A stretch of 50,611 nucleotides of DNA from a virus. Below the pieces are notes generated by a model. It worked only from the letters and a program-made list of their open reading frames with translations. It was not told the origin of the DNA and searched no databases. Every line of letters begins with the position of its first letter. Position 1 is the stretch's first letter. Where the stretch lies: IMG/VR virus record IMGVR_UViG_3300042691_008783, positions 1-50,611 of that record, one strand, 5' to 3'. The position numbers and the translations under genes are program-made. Below, in pieces: positions 9,898 to 18,900 of this stretch.

Positions 9898-11022
9898 TTA
9901 GAATAAATGTGTTAATCGAGCCACCTGACCGTGGTTCTTGTGATGAATAAATGCCTCGAGGGCTGCTGGCGAGTGTTGGTACCCGTTTCGGTGGTGCCAG
10001 CTATCAGTCCCTGATGGAGATCTTAAAGTCTCTACACATACAGACATGAAATCCTTAGATGTCTTGTGGTGTACGTGGTGACCGTAGATGTATCTGTGCG
10101 GACATATAGCCCAATTGTCAGCAGCTTCGTGAGCCATAAGTAAAGGAAGGTCTGAAACCTTAGCTCCATCCATGTGAGTCATTCCAATTAGATTTTTTCC
10201 GTATCTAGTGTACTTCCTGTGAGACATGTCTCCAAAGAATTCTACCTGCTTATTATGTCTGAACCAAGCAGAGACAGAGTCAAATAACATGAACCCAGAC
10301 ATGTAGTCGTGGTTACTTGGATTGAAGTGTACCTCAACATCTGCAACTGCTGTAAGCGTCTCTATGATATCAATTAAAAGACGTTTAGCCATAAGGAAGT
10401 TATCGTACCACATACCGTCAGTATCTTGAGGAGTCCCTGATGTTGTGGTTCTCTTAGGCGTATCAGTATGTAAGATGTCGTTTCCTGCAATGAATATAAT
10501 CTTATCGATATCAAATCCACTTGATTTACTAAGAATTCCATTAAGACCTTCTAAGACTCTTTTAACTGCTATCTGTTGGTTGTATTCCTCTCCAGTCTCA
10601 AACGCGCTACAAAGCTTTCCTATATGTATATCTGCAGGACTGAACACCATGCAGTGTGGATCATCAGTGTTGTCTCTGTCTACTTTTTTATATTCAGGAC
10701 TCCACTTAGATATCTCTTCAATTAAGTCTTGCTTAAAGTCTTCATAAACAAACTGACGCTTGTTAGCATTTGAAAGTATAGAGAACTGCTTTCCTTTATG
10801 CCAGAACACAGATACGTCCTCAACGTTAAGACCAACTCTCTTGCATTCATCAATAAGAGCTTTCGACTGTCTCTTTTTACCTAGTGTCCTCTGAACAATA
10901 TTCCTAACCCAGTGAAAGTTATCGAGATTCATCTCTTTCATTATAATCCGAGAGATCTCTGCTCTACTGTCAATACCTGATTCGTACAGCTCGGAAGCTC
11001 GTTTCTTGATTTCTTTATTCAT
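9898..11022 (-). CDS. Calcineurin-like metallophosphoesterase with N-terminal helix-turn-helix-like region
   Basis: All classic metallophosphoesterase motifs are present: D131-x-H133 (ADIH), GND at 180-182, NHD at 237-239, H283 in THMDG, and GHHVH at 314-318. These residues bind two metal ions and hydrolyse phosphodiesters. Residues 1-55 form a basic helical region (RASELYESGIDSRAEISR..., ending TLGKKRQ) that could bind DNA. Phage relatives are usually found with replication genes, so a nuclease role on nucleic acid is plausible but not shown. The gene overlaps the upstream 55-aa gene by 8 bases. Confidence 0.85.
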   Translation of the reverse strand: MNKEIKKRASELYESGIDSRAEISRIIMKEMNLDNFHWVRNIVQRTLGKKRQSKALIDECKRVGLNVEDVSVFWHKGKQFSILSNANKRQFVYEDFKQDLIEEISKWSPEYKKVDRDNTDDPHCMVFSPADIHIGKLCSAFETGEEYNQQIAVKRVLEGLNGILSKSSGFDIDKIIFIAGNDILHTDTPKRTTTSGTPQDTDGMWYDNFLMAKRLLIDIIETLTAVADVEVHFNPSNHDYMSGFMLFDSVSAWFRHNKQVEFFGDMSHRKYTRYGKNLIGMTHMDGAKVSDLPLLMAHEAADNWAICPHRYIYGHHVHHKTSKDFMSVCVETLRSPSGTDSWHHRNGYQHSPAALEAFIHHKNHGQVARLTHLF

Positions 11023-11182
11023 CCTTTAATGATTTTTTAATGTCTGTGTAGACCTTGTTAAGGTTTCTGATGACGGTATTTATGTCGTCATCACTTCCAT
11101 CCATGAGAGCTTCATAAAGCTCAGAATTCAGCTCATGAATCTCATCCATGACCGAATTAATATATTGCACACTTCGATTCAT
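11015..11182 (-). CDS. Small acidic helical protein (55 aa)
   Basis: Found between two larger genes. It starts MNRSVQYINSVMDEIHELN and is a continuous charged helix ending KKSLKDE. The stop lies 8 bases inside the start of the metallophosphoesterase gene, as expected for operon packing. Function unknown. Confidence 0.65.
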   Translation of the reverse strand: MNRSVQYINSVMDEIHELNSELYEALMDGSDDDINTVIRNLNKVYTDIKKSLKDE

Positions 11183-11223
11183 GGACTCAAATATATGTGC
11201 TTTAATTTATACTGCCAAATAAA

Positions 11224-11631
11224 TTATAAAGAATCTATTAATCTATCCATGTCTGTAGACTTCATTTTAGGTCTTCCTACTCTTTTCTTTGTGAAGTATT
11301 TTGGATCTTCTGTTAACTCATACATCATTTCAACAACACCATCTACCGATATGTATACAGTCATTGGGTAAAGCCCGTTCTCAATCCAATACCACTTATT
11401 CTTTCTTACAACATCGGAAATCATTTTGTTTATCTTGAACTTCTGGTAGTGGTAAGCAGATGTCCTGTGTACGTTTAACAGTTTAGCTATACTGTTGTAG
11501 TTTACGTTTGAATCTATAAGTTCCATGCATAAGCTTCTTCTTATCTCAGTCACCCAGTCACCGTACCTTCTGTTGCCGCATTTTTGAAAGTATTCGTAAA
11601 TCTGTTTTATCCTTGCTTCGTCCATTGACAT
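11224..11631 (-). CDS. Helix-turn-helix protein, possibly DnaA domain IV-like (135 aa)
   Basis: A run at about residues 30-65 (EIRRSLCMELI, then YNSIAKLLNVHRTSAYHYQKFK) has the order of the DnaA C-terminal DNA-binding domain: an Arg-rich helix, then a turn, then an HRT-type recognition helix. No ATPase part is present. The C-terminal tail is basic (FTKKRVGRPKMK). It lies between the helicase and the phosphoesterase, so a role at the phage origin or as a regulator is plausible. A generic HTH regulator is the alternative. Confidence 0.65.
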   Translation of the reverse strand: MSMDEARIKQIYEYFQKCGNRRYGDWVTEIRRSLCMELIDSNVNYNSIAKLLNVHRTSAYHYQKFKINKMISDVVRKNKWYWIENGLYPMTVYISVDGVVEMMYELTEDPKYFTKKRVGRPKMKSTDMDRLIDSL

Positions 11632-11864
11632 TTTGTTGAAAATTTAACATTACTTAATTCATATCTAACAATATACTTCGACATGTCAGAAACTCTACCC
11701 TTCAGGTGTCTCTTTATTGTATTTATAAGCATAGACCTGTCTTCCTTCATGTCTTCATCCATCACTATTGGATATCTATTCAGCGTACCCATCAGTGGAT
11801 GTAGACGGCTTTTCTTATTCGCTGGAGTCAGCCAGTACTTTATGTCTGCTATGTGGACGTTCAT
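11607..11864 (-). CDS. Hypothetical protein overlapping the helicase 3' end (85 aa)
   Basis: Basic protein with MNVHIADIKYWLTPANKKSR at the start and a helical DRSMLINTIKRHLKGRV segment. It overlaps the helicase gene by 50 bases and the downstream HTH gene by 25 bases in other frames. No family recognised. Its length and operon position favour a real gene. Confidence 0.6.
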   Translation of the reverse strand: MNVHIADIKYWLTPANKKSRLHPLMGTLNRYPIVMDEDMKEDRSMLINTIKRHLKGRVSDMSKYIVRYELSNVKFSTKCQWTKQG

Positions 11865-13500
11865 ACATCGGTATATTTAATTTGTTCCTTAACTCTTTCT
11901 GCCTTTCGTCGAGGTTGTATATATTGCTAGACATAAACACACCTGAGTCATCAATACTTACATTAGACTCAACATGCTCTATAATCTTATACACATCATA
12001 AACGGTTTCAGCTATGAAAAACAACACGCCTCGCTGTGTCATTTCAGGAAGTGTTTTCTTCTGATGGTCAGTAAGTTTTCCATGAGGAAGCTTAAGCTCT
12101 ATACCAAAAAACAGTGAGGAAGCCTTGTAGAACACAGTGCAGTCAGGTAGTCCAGACTTTGATGCAAAGTGTACCCATCGTCCTTCCTTAAACATCTTAC
12201 CTGAGTTCTGTCGCCACCAAAAGAAGTGAGTCTTGTCGAGGTAGTTGTTCACATCTTCCTGCAGTTCAGACTCAAGCTTGTAGTACTTTCCTTCGTACAA
12301 GTCAAGCAGTGATCCTATCTGCTTTAGGTAGACCTTCTTTTCTTCTGTCAGCTCTACTGTCTGTCTTGCCTCAGCACTGATGTCAAGTCCTAGTTCTCTG
12401 TCGATAACACGTGAGATCTTCTTTCCAAAGATGAACGACTTCCTGTCATCAGGCATACCGTGTAGCTCAACGTTACCAACGAAATCAAGAAGCACACAGT
12501 CTGACTTACCGTTGGCAATTGATTCTCCAATGATACCGCCCATAAGCCTGATACCACGACCGCAGCACTGTATGTACTTAGACCAAGCTTTCGTGCCAGT
12601 AGCAAGTATCACACACTTAACTGTCGGGTCGTCGAATCCAGCAGTCAGGATCTCAATAGACAGCAGTCCTTTTATCCGTCCTTCAGCAAAGTCTTTCAGT
12701 ATTCGCTCACGTTCTTTCTTTGATGTGTCAGCCGATATAACATCAGTGTGTATCTGCCTTGATTCGAATGACTGCTTTAGTGCTTGACAGTGACGCTTAT
12801 TAACAGCAAAACATATAAACTTTCTGTCCTCACCGAACTTAATGTAGTTGTCAACAATGGAGTCGTTGATGTCCTCCTTGTTCACTTCAAGTTCAAGTTC
12901 ATTCTCATCGTAGTCGTTTCCTTTTGTCTTTACTGAAGACACATCGATTGTCATTGGTGCGTACACCTTGAACGGGACCAAATAACCAAGCTCAATTAAG
13001 TCTCTCGTCTGATATCGATCGATTATGGTATCAAATCCATCAAGAAGGTAGCCTCTATCGTCAACAGGCGTAGCAGACAGTCCGATAAACAGAGCGTTTG
13101 GAAACTTAGTAAACAGTGACTGAATCATGTTAGACTCGTAGCCGTAGTGTACCTCGTCTATTATAACGATGTTTGGTTCAGGTATCTCTGTGTTGATTAG
13201 AGTCTGCAAGGAAGCTACGATTACACCGTAGTCCTCCCTGAAGTTTTTCTTAGACCCTTGGATGTATCCGCAGTCTAAGTCAGAGAACACCTTAGCTGAC
13301 TGCTCTGCTAACGTTATCCTGTGACTCGTGAACAGCACCTTATTACCCCTTGATATTGCAGAGCTTATGATGCTGTGAGCCATTGCTGTCTTCCCTGCTC
13401 CAGTCGCTGCGAACACAAGAACTTTCTTCTTGCCTTCTTTAGCTGCCTGCCGTACTTGATGGATGATGTCCTCTTGGTATGATCTTAGTGTGAATTTCAT
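11815..13500 (-). CDS. Superfamily 2 helicase fused to a VRR-NUC nuclease domain (561 aa)
   Basis: The N-terminal 345 residues are an SF2 helicase/translocase: Walker A ATGAGKT at 32-38, DEVH at 115-118, SAT at 142-144 and motif VI QCCGRGIR at 311-317. Residues about 412-510 match the VRR-NUC fold, a PD-(D/E)XK-type nuclease: RQNSG near 430, SGLPD at 449-453, IELK at 467-470 and Q480. Together they could unwind and cut branched DNA during replication or recombination. The C-terminal 50 residues are unassigned. It is the first gene after a run of small AT-rich genes. Confidence 0.9.
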   Translation of the reverse strand: MKFTLRSYQEDIIHQVRQAAKEGKKKVLVFAATGAGKTAMAHSIISSAISRGNKVLFTSHRITLAEQSAKVFSDLDCGYIQGSKKNFREDYGVIVASLQTLINTEIPEPNIVIIDEVHYGYESNMIQSLFTKFPNALFIGLSATPVDDRGYLLDGFDTIIDRYQTRDLIELGYLVPFKVYAPMTIDVSSVKTKGNDYDENELELEVNKEDINDSIVDNYIKFGEDRKFICFAVNKRHCQALKQSFESRQIHTDVISADTSKKERERILKDFAEGRIKGLLSIEILTAGFDDPTVKCVILATGTKAWSKYIQCCGRGIRLMGGIIGESIANGKSDCVLLDFVGNVELHGMPDDRKSFIFGKKISRVIDRELGLDISAEARQTVELTEEKKVYLKQIGSLLDLYEGKYYKLESELQEDVNNYLDKTHFFWWRQNSGKMFKEGRWVHFASKSGLPDCTVFYKASSLFFGIELKLPHGKLTDHQKKTLPEMTQRGVLFFIAETVYDVYKIIEHVESNVSIDDSGVFMSSNIYNLDERQKELRNKLNIPMYERPHSRHKVLADSSE

Positions 13501-13511
13501 TTAAATGGTAT

Positions 13512-13691
13512 CTAAAAAAGTTTAATAAATACTTTGTAAGTTGGAACTAAATGAATCATAGTCAAACAAAGACTAATTAAGCTACACAAACTATCTTTAA
13601 CGTTAAATAATTCGCATATAAATAATTCGCATACTAGAATTGGGGTAATAAGATTCGAAACAAGCATTAATATTAATAGTATATTTCTCAT
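13512..13691 (-). CDS. Small two-helix membrane protein (59 aa)
   Basis: Found in the gap upstream of the helicase. Begins MRNILLILMLVSNLITPILV (one membrane helix) and has a second hydrophobic stretch near the C-terminus. Its ATG overlaps the stop of the 13688 gene as ATGA. A short direct repeat in the DNA (ATAATTCGCAT) duplicates a CELF motif. Function unknown. Confidence 0.5.
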   Translation of the reverse strand: MRNILLILMLVSNLITPILVCELFICELFNVKDSLCSLISLCLTMIHLVPTYKVFIKLF

Positions 13692-13933
13692 AACAATTCA
13701 AACTCATTTTTTAATACCTGTAAATGGTCTTTAAGGCATTTGATTAACGCATTATGTGTTGACTTGTTAAAATTAAATTCTTTATCAAGATTTGTCATTC
13801 CAGTGCCATTTGTATGAGGGTCATTTCTTCTTACTCTTACTAAATCATGATCCCTTAAATTACTAAAGAATAATTCTATTTTTTCTATCTCCCTAGATAG
13901 TTCTTTTGCTTTTTCAAAATTTTCTTTTGTCAT
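13688..13933 (-). CDS. Hypothetical protein (81 aa)
   Basis: I chose the ATG at 13933 (MTKENFEKAKELSREIEKIE); the longer form from 13984 would overlap the membrane gene upstream. The N-terminal half is a charged helix, followed by VRVRRNDPHTNGTGMTNLD and a basic C-terminal helix. AT-rich like its small neighbours. No family recognised. Confidence 0.65.
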   Translation of the reverse strand: MTKENFEKAKELSREIEKIELFFSNLRDHDLVRVRRNDPHTNGTGMTNLDKEFNFNKSTHNALIKCLKDHLQVLKNEFELL

Positions 13934-13949
13934 ATTTTTTGATTTAAAT

Positions 13950-14132
13950 TCACCAATAATTATAAATAAAATAAGCCCCTCCAAAAATAACTACACTAGC
14001 AATCGGTATTAATACAAACAATAAGCAATGCATCCAAAATTCTTTTCTATCTTTAAACCAAGATTCAAGCATTGAAAAAAATATTAGCATTAAAAATAAA
14101 GCTAAAAATAGCCACCTTCCGTATCCTTCCAT
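13950..14132 (-). CDS. Small membrane protein (60 aa)
   Basis: Two strongly hydrophobic segments (residues about 7-22 and 37-58) separated by a charged turn (SWFKDRKEFW). It lies in a group of short AT-rich accessory genes between the primase and helicase. It could be a host-takeover or exclusion factor, but nothing in the sequence says which. Confidence 0.6.
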   Translation of the reverse strand: MEGYGRWLFLALFLMLIFFSMLESWFKDRKEFWMHCLLFVLIPIASVVIFGGAYFIYNYW

Positions 14133-14136
14133 CTTC

Positions 14137-14385
14137 TCAATTATTAGTTCTCTTTAATACATAAAATCCGCCTTCAAATGCGTTATACCCAAATTCTAAA
14201 TTATATTCATCTAAGAATTTCATAACAATTGCCTTTTCAAAATCTTTTAAAGGCTTACAATCATATTTTTGAACATCACGTAAATAGTTTATTGCTATCT
14301 CTTTACCGTGTCTTTCACCTCTTTCAAAAGCTGCATTTCTAATAGCTTTTAGTTCAGCATTTGTTAAAACATTAAATCCAAACAT
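14137..14385 (-). CDS. Hypothetical protein (82 aa)
   Basis: Begins MFGFNVLTNAELKAIRNAAF, with a basic amphipathic helix and an aromatic C-terminal half (EFGYNAFEGGFYVLK). It is two bases from the coiled-coil gene upstream. No recognised domain. Confidence 0.65.
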   Translation of the reverse strand: MFGFNVLTNAELKAIRNAAFERGERHGKEIAINYLRDVQKYDCKPLKDFEKAIVMKFLDEYNLEFGYNAFEGGFYVLKRTNN

Positions 14386-14387
14386 GT

Positions 14388-14855
14388 TTATTTCTTTATA
14401 AGTTCAACTATTTTATCCAAATCATCGATAAAATCTTGCGTCATTTTTCGCATAGCAGGGATTCTAGTTTTATCTAGTGAGAAGTCATAGTATTTATTCT
14501 TCAGGTAAAGCAAAGAGTTCAATAACTCATTATTATTAAAAGAATTAGTTGTAAACATATCGTTTTCAATTTCATCTTTTACAATTGAAAGTCTTGATAT
14601 CTCACTTTTCATTGAACTCATTTCTTTTTCAATTTCTAAAATTTGCTGTCTATACTCTAGTTGCTTTTCAGTAATAAACTTGTAACGTTCTTCAGGTAAT
14701 TGCTTAGAAGATGTCCTGACTTCATGTTTTAACTCCATCATTTTAACTTCTAAATCGCCCTTTCTTGTAACTAATTTAGATCTATCTGACTTAAGTTCTG
14801 CTATCTTTCTTTCTATCTTTATTTTATCTGAACCTATAAACTCTTGCTGTCTCAT
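14388..14855 (-). CDS. Long coiled-coil protein (155 aa)
   Basis: Residues about 10-100 are an almost unbroken heptad pattern of charged residues (KIERKIAELKSDRSKLVTRK...), broken once by SSKQLPEERY. The C-terminal third is helical and ends IVELIKK. Its ATG overlaps the stop of the 47-aa gene upstream. It may be structural or an adaptor; no specific role can be read. Confidence 0.65.
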   Translation of the reverse strand: MRQQEFIGSDKIKIERKIAELKSDRSKLVTRKGDLEVKMMELKHEVRTSSKQLPEERYKFITEKQLEYRQQILEIEKEMSSMKSEISRLSIVKDEIENDMFTTNSFNNNELLNSLLYLKNKYYDFSLDKTRIPAMRKMTQDFIDDLDKIVELIKK

Positions 14856-14995
14856 AATTTCTCCAATTCTTTATTTAATTCACTTAACTGATACTCATAG
14901 TTCTCTAACTCTGGTAGCATCTCGTAGTGCTTACACTTACGGATCTTCTGCTCAATTTGAACTATCTCCCACATTATCTCTTCCTTCGTTCGCAT
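14852..14995 (-). CDS. Small helical protein (47 aa)
   Basis: Starts MRTKEEIMWEIVQIEQKIRK and ends ELNKELEKL, a charged helix that looks like a short coiled-coil partner of the next protein. Its TGA overlaps that gene's ATG. Two other ATGs in frame (15001 and 14974) are possible starts; the longer forms overlap the upstream gene. Confidence 0.55.
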   Translation of the reverse strand: MRTKEEIMWEIVQIEQKIRKCKHYEMLPELENYEYQLSELNKELEKL

Positions 14996-15335
14996 AAGCA
15001 TTTGGATTTAAGTAGTTTCTAATAATAAGCGTGTCCCTCCAGTTTGCAAACCACTGCTCAAACTTTTTGTAGTCCTGCTCATTCAAGTACCGAAGCGATA
15101 TATTTTTCATGTGCTTCGATGTCTGAATGATGCTGCCAATGTAGTAGTCATCATGATTGTGATAGTTACTAAACATACCACACCACCAAACTAAATCTCT
15201 ACCTTTCTTATTTAAGGCTTCATGGACGGCATCGACAAAATCGATACCTCCACTGTATGCCCCGAACTTATTATAAAGGAACTCTATCTCTGTGAGTTGG
15301 TTCCTTACTTCCTTGTATTCATCAACTAAACTCAT
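14952..15335 (-). CDS. Hypothetical protein (127 aa)
   Basis: Begins MSLVDEYKEVRNQLTEIEFLY. The middle has GRDLVWWCGMFSNYHNHDDYYIG, and the C-terminal half is helical with FEQWFANWRDT. The start lies inside the 3' end of the primase-helicase gene (14-base overlap). No family is recognised with confidence. Confidence 0.65.
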   Translation of the reverse strand: MSLVDEYKEVRNQLTEIEFLYNKFGAYSGGIDFVDAVHEALNKKGRDLVWWCGMFSNYHNHDDYYIGSIIQTSKHMKNISLRYLNEQDYKKFEQWFANWRDTLIIRNYLNPNAYANEGRDNVGDSSN

Positions 15336-17697
15336 CTATTCTAAGTTGTTTCTTTTCTTCATAAAAACTAATAACCTTTCCCATTGCAGATCTCTTCTCA
15401 ATGAGCTTCGTGCCGTACCTAAACTTAGCGTACTCATCAAGCCACCTGTAGAACGTCCTGTGCGTAAGCTTTATCTTGCCGTACTGACCGTAGTCAGGGT
15501 ACTTCTCCATAAAGTCATTCATCACGTTCTGTCCTATGTAGTCGATGTCTGGCTTCAGCGCGTGTTCCTTATCTTCACCCAACGCCCACTCAGCAAACTC
15601 ATGCGATGTAGCTATGTAGAACTTCCTAACTTTCAGGTTCTTAAACTTAGACTTAATCAAGCCCTTACTTAAGTACAGCTGTACGTTAGAGATCATGAAC
15701 GAATCAAATCTCGCCCACTCTTCCTCACTCCAGTCATCAAACAACGTGTGACCAAACTCATGGTAAGGTGTGAAGTTCTCAGAGTAGTACTGAGTGAATT
15801 CAACCTCCCACTTACGTCTGTTGTTCGAGTTACCGTCACCTTTGATCGCGTGGTTTGTTGTGATAATAAACTTCGCTAGGTCCTGAAACGGTATAAACAT
15901 CTCCTGCTGGTTCTTTACTTCTATCGGCATCCCTTCAGTGAGGATAGAAAACAGCGAGTCAAAAGGAAAGTTCTTCTCGATGTCCTGAAGCGCAATAACC
16001 TGAGTGTCAGGTGTTACTCGCTGGTAGGCAAACCTGTTTTTCGGATCCAAGTTCTTTCCGTTTATGTGTACGGTCTTTCGAACTTTAGAAATCGAGTTAA
16101 CAAAGATACCCTTACCAGTACCACCTTCAGGTTTATCTGAAATCGTCTCGTCGTTCAGAATGACAGCAGGGTTGTATGCAGGGTCGTTGAACCTGTGCAT
16201 CATGTACCCAAGTGTTGAGCGCATGGTGTTTAACCTGCCTTCCTCTCCTCCTGAGATATTCGAAAGGAACCTCTCAAACTCACATCCGCTGTAGTCTGTG
16301 TGACCTACATACGACCTGTCAAGGATGTTCTTCTCCCACACTATACCACCTAAGTCGCTGTAGTCAAGCTGCTCGATACTGTCCTTACCAATCCTGATAG
16401 CACAGTTCTTGTAGTAGATGTGTGAGTAGTTCCTTGTGTCTCGCATAAAGTTATTGTTCACGTTAGGCAGGAACGACAGAAAGTCTTCCTTCTGTAGCTT
16501 AGTGCTGCCCGAATACGCGTCAAAGATACGCTTATCAGATTTATTATACAAGTAGTTGATGACAAAATCTTTAATGTGATCGTCAAGAACCTGCCTGATA
16601 ATGTTACCTTCCATGTGTACAAGAACAAACGTACCGTCCCTTGATGCGTAGTACTTGTAAAAACCGTTGTCAGTAAGAAAGTCTCTGTACCTGTGGTTAA
16701 CGAACTCTACACCACCGTTCTTGTTGAAGTACCAGAAGTCTATCTCTGAGACGTTCTCTTTTATGTCGTTAATGTTATCCTCCGTCGCTTCAGGGATAAT
16801 GGCTCTAATCGTCTCTACGGGTACTGATTTAGCTACAAGACGTTCTACCTCTCTTACTGCTGCCCTGTCTTCCCACTGGCTTGTGTTAAACAGTGCCGTG
16901 TTTCGGTAAGCAGACTCAACTGTTGTAGTAATCTCTCGCTCACTGAAGTCAGGCTGCACAAACTGCAAGCATGTAGAAAGTGCCTCTGTCTTGTCTACAC
17001 CGTACTCGTTCAGTGCTGAAGCAAGGACGAACATGTTGTGGTTACGTTTTCCCGATACGAGTCCGTGAGTCCTGTTCCACCAACTTAAGATACCTATAAC
17101 TATCTTGTTAGTGTCATCTGTTGGTATCAGAACCTTTCTCTGTTCTACTGGCTTTTCTTCTATCTTCTTGTCCCACACTAACGACTGACTGTTTACAAAT
17201 ATGTTCTCGTCGTATGACTCGTAAGTGATGCGACTGATATCTGAGCATGAGTTGTCGAAGTATGTAGTGTTGTAGTACTCTTTTAGTGCCTTAAAGTACT
17301 GCTTGTATGATGTCTTGTCTGCTGGAGGGATTCGTACCACTACCTTCAGTCCGTCACCTGATGGAGACAAGAAGCAGATGTGTGTGTAGTCGTCCATCTC
17401 AAACTCGAAGCGTTTAGTCTCAAGTGCTTCTTTGGATTCGAAACCGTCGAAGTCTAAAGTCATAAGCCCTGAAGGTTCAGCTAGACCGTCCATTGAACGG
17501 GTTGTGAACTTACCGCCAAAGCATATTGCTGGCAGGCGTGACTTCAGTTTATTCCTTTCTTCCTTCTGTGGTTCCTGCCGTATGCTGTTGCATAGCTCCT
17601 TTGACTTACCGCTTCTTATCCGATTCACCACACTGTCAACAGAGATATAGTGTGGCTTATCTGTTGCGTTATAGTTTTCAAAAATGGTTATTAACAT
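15322..17697 (-). CDS. Primase-helicase: VirE/BT4734-like N-terminus plus SF3-type helicase (791 aa)
   Basis: The main replication protein of the window. The N-terminal ~175 residues match the VirE-N/BT4734-like domain, with LDFDG (D82, D84) and SPSGDGLKVVVRI near 111-123, the signature of primase-polymerase-like folds. A helical PriCT-like linker follows (SGKRNHNMFVLASALNEYG, about 215-280). The C-terminal half is an SF3/D5-type NTPase: EGGTGKG at 524-530 as Walker A, VIALQDIE as Walker B, and NNRRKWEVEF as the arginine-finger region. It would prime and unwind DNA. No DNA polymerase gene accompanies it here. Confidence 0.88.
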   Translation of the reverse strand: MLITIFENYNATDKPHYISVDSVVNRIRSGKSKELCNSIRQEPQKEERNKLKSRLPAICFGGKFTTRSMDGLAEPSGLMTLDFDGFESKEALETKRFEFEMDDYTHICFLSPSGDGLKVVVRIPPADKTSYKQYFKALKEYYNTTYFDNSCSDISRITYESYDENIFVNSQSLVWDKKIEEKPVEQRKVLIPTDDTNKIVIGILSWWNRTHGLVSGKRNHNMFVLASALNEYGVDKTEALSTCLQFVQPDFSEREITTTVESAYRNTALFNTSQWEDRAAVREVERLVAKSVPVETIRAIIPEATEDNINDIKENVSEIDFWYFNKNGGVEFVNHRYRDFLTDNGFYKYYASRDGTFVLVHMEGNIIRQVLDDHIKDFVINYLYNKSDKRIFDAYSGSTKLQKEDFLSFLPNVNNNFMRDTRNYSHIYYKNCAIRIGKDSIEQLDYSDLGGIVWEKNILDRSYVGHTDYSGCEFERFLSNISGGEEGRLNTMRSTLGYMMHRFNDPAYNPAVILNDETISDKPEGGTGKGIFVNSISKVRKTVHINGKNLDPKNRFAYQRVTPDTQVIALQDIEKNFPFDSLFSILTEGMPIEVKNQQEMFIPFQDLAKFIITTNHAIKGDGNSNNRRKWEVEFTQYYSENFTPYHEFGHTLFDDWSEEEWARFDSFMISNVQLYLSKGLIKSKFKNLKVRKFYIATSHEFAEWALGEDKEHALKPDIDYIGQNVMNDFMEKYPDYGQYGKIKLTHRTFYRWLDEYAKFRYGTKLIEKRSAMGKVISFYEEKKQLRIDEFS

Positions 17698-17749
17698 ACT
17701 TATCGGATAAAAAAATTAAAAATGGGCGGATATTTCACCGCCCGTTAGA

Positions 17750-18103
17750 TCAGAATGGAGGTTCTTCCATCAGCATATCTGAACCTGCTGACGCTACTGG
17801 AGCCGCTACAGGTGCTGATGTAAGTGCTTCAACTCTCCATGCCTCGATGGTGTTGAAGTGCTTTACCTCACCAGTGTTCTTGTCGATGTACTCGCGTCCT
17901 TTTAGATTAAATGACACCTCTACTTCGTCACCTACTGAGATAGTATTCAGCATATCTGTCTTGTCTTGTGTCGCTTCGAACGTTACGTGCTGTGGATACA
18001 TTGTGCTGTTATCCGTTACCACTAGTGTTCTTTTCTTAAACTTATCGGAAATCTGTTCTACGTCTCCAACTTGCTTTACTGTTCCTGTTAGTTTGTAACT
18101 CAT
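17750..18103 (-). CDS. Single-stranded DNA-binding protein, DUF3127 type (117 aa)
   Basis: Short OB-fold-like protein: the LTGTVKQVGDVEQ start, the VGDEVEVSFNLKGREY core and the IEAWRVE strand are typical of DUF3127 proteins that act as SSBs in Bacteroidota and their phages. The C-terminus is flexible (APVAAPVASAG) and ends in an acidic tip, MEEPPF, as in SSBs that recruit partners. It overlaps the exonuclease gene by 4 bases (ATGA). Confidence 0.85.
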   Translation of the reverse strand: MSYKLTGTVKQVGDVEQISDKFKKRTLVVTDNSTMYPQHVTFEATQDKTDMLNTISVGDEVEVSFNLKGREYIDKNTGEVKHFNTIEAWRVEALTSAPVAAPVASAGSDMLMEEPPF

Positions 18104-18900
18104 TTGTTTTTATTTAACAATTCATTATAATATAGTTCAGCATAATCAAGGGCTGCTGCTACCCTTCTTTCGATGTGCGCTATGTCAGCGTCAGTTAGTT
18201 CAAACTCTACTCTAGTCACCCTGTCCTTAAGATCCAAGTCCTCCATGTAGTGAAGCGAGTCGTCTTCGTAGTCAGGGATAAGTTCTTCAGGTGTTGTTAC
18301 AAGGACGTAAGCAAGCATAGCCTTTCTGTATGGTAAGCCAGTCATCTTTGATTTCATGTAGCAGTAAAGCTTCAGCTGCCACTCGTATGTACTGTTGCTT
18401 ATGTGTCTTGGTAGCTTTGGAAACGTCTTCTTTGTCCACGAACACTTGATGTCAGCTATCATCAGATCTATGTCGTCCTCAATGTCTGGATGTCCTTTAA
18501 GTGGACCCCAAGCGAGTGAGCTGTCTGACTTCTGATAGTTTGTGAACAGTAACGCGTTAAGTACCTCGATGCCTTCCTCTTCTGCTTGCGTACCTTTCTC
18601 TTTCTCCTTGCTGTCGTGAGTAGACTTGTACTGAAAGTGAAACTCATTTACTAGCTCCTCAACGTAAGTCTTTGCACCTGCAGACAGCTCTACTGTTTCA
18701 CAATCATCAATAGCTTTAAACTGCTCAAGCTTCTGAAGCATGTTGTCTGTCAGCTTCTTCTTTGGATCTTCTTTAGCTTGCTCTTGTCTTTCTAGTAGCG
18801 AGTCGTACTCTCTTCTCTGAGCTTCAGTCAGCCCATCAGTTCCGAGAAACAGTGGTGCCGCACCGCTTGCTCGGAACTTGATTACTTCCCTGATATTCAT
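18100..18900 (-). CDS. PD-(D/E)XK exonuclease, YqaJ/RecB-like (266 aa)
   Basis: Catalytic signature: GTQAEEEG near 103-110, GHPDI at 136-140, IADIK with D150 and K152, and a Gln/Tyr helix YEWQLKLYCYM near 172-182. Such phage nucleases degrade one DNA strand for recombination or process replication intermediates. The residues 20-75 Glu/Lys-rich helix is an extension of unknown use. ATGA-type overlaps join it to the SSB downstream and the 162-aa protein upstream. Confidence 0.85.
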   Translation of the reverse strand: MNIREVIKFRASGAAPLFLGTDGLTEAQRREYDSLLERQEQAKEDPKKKLTDNMLQKLEQFKAIDDCETVELSAGAKTYVEELVNEFHFQYKSTHDSKEKEKGTQAEEEGIEVLNALLFTNYQKSDSSLAWGPLKGHPDIEDDIDLMIADIKCSWTKKTFPKLPRHISNSTYEWQLKLYCYMKSKMTGLPYRKAMLAYVLVTTPEELIPDYEDDSLHYMEDLDLKDRVTRVEFELTDADIAHIERRVAAALDYAELYYNELLNKNK

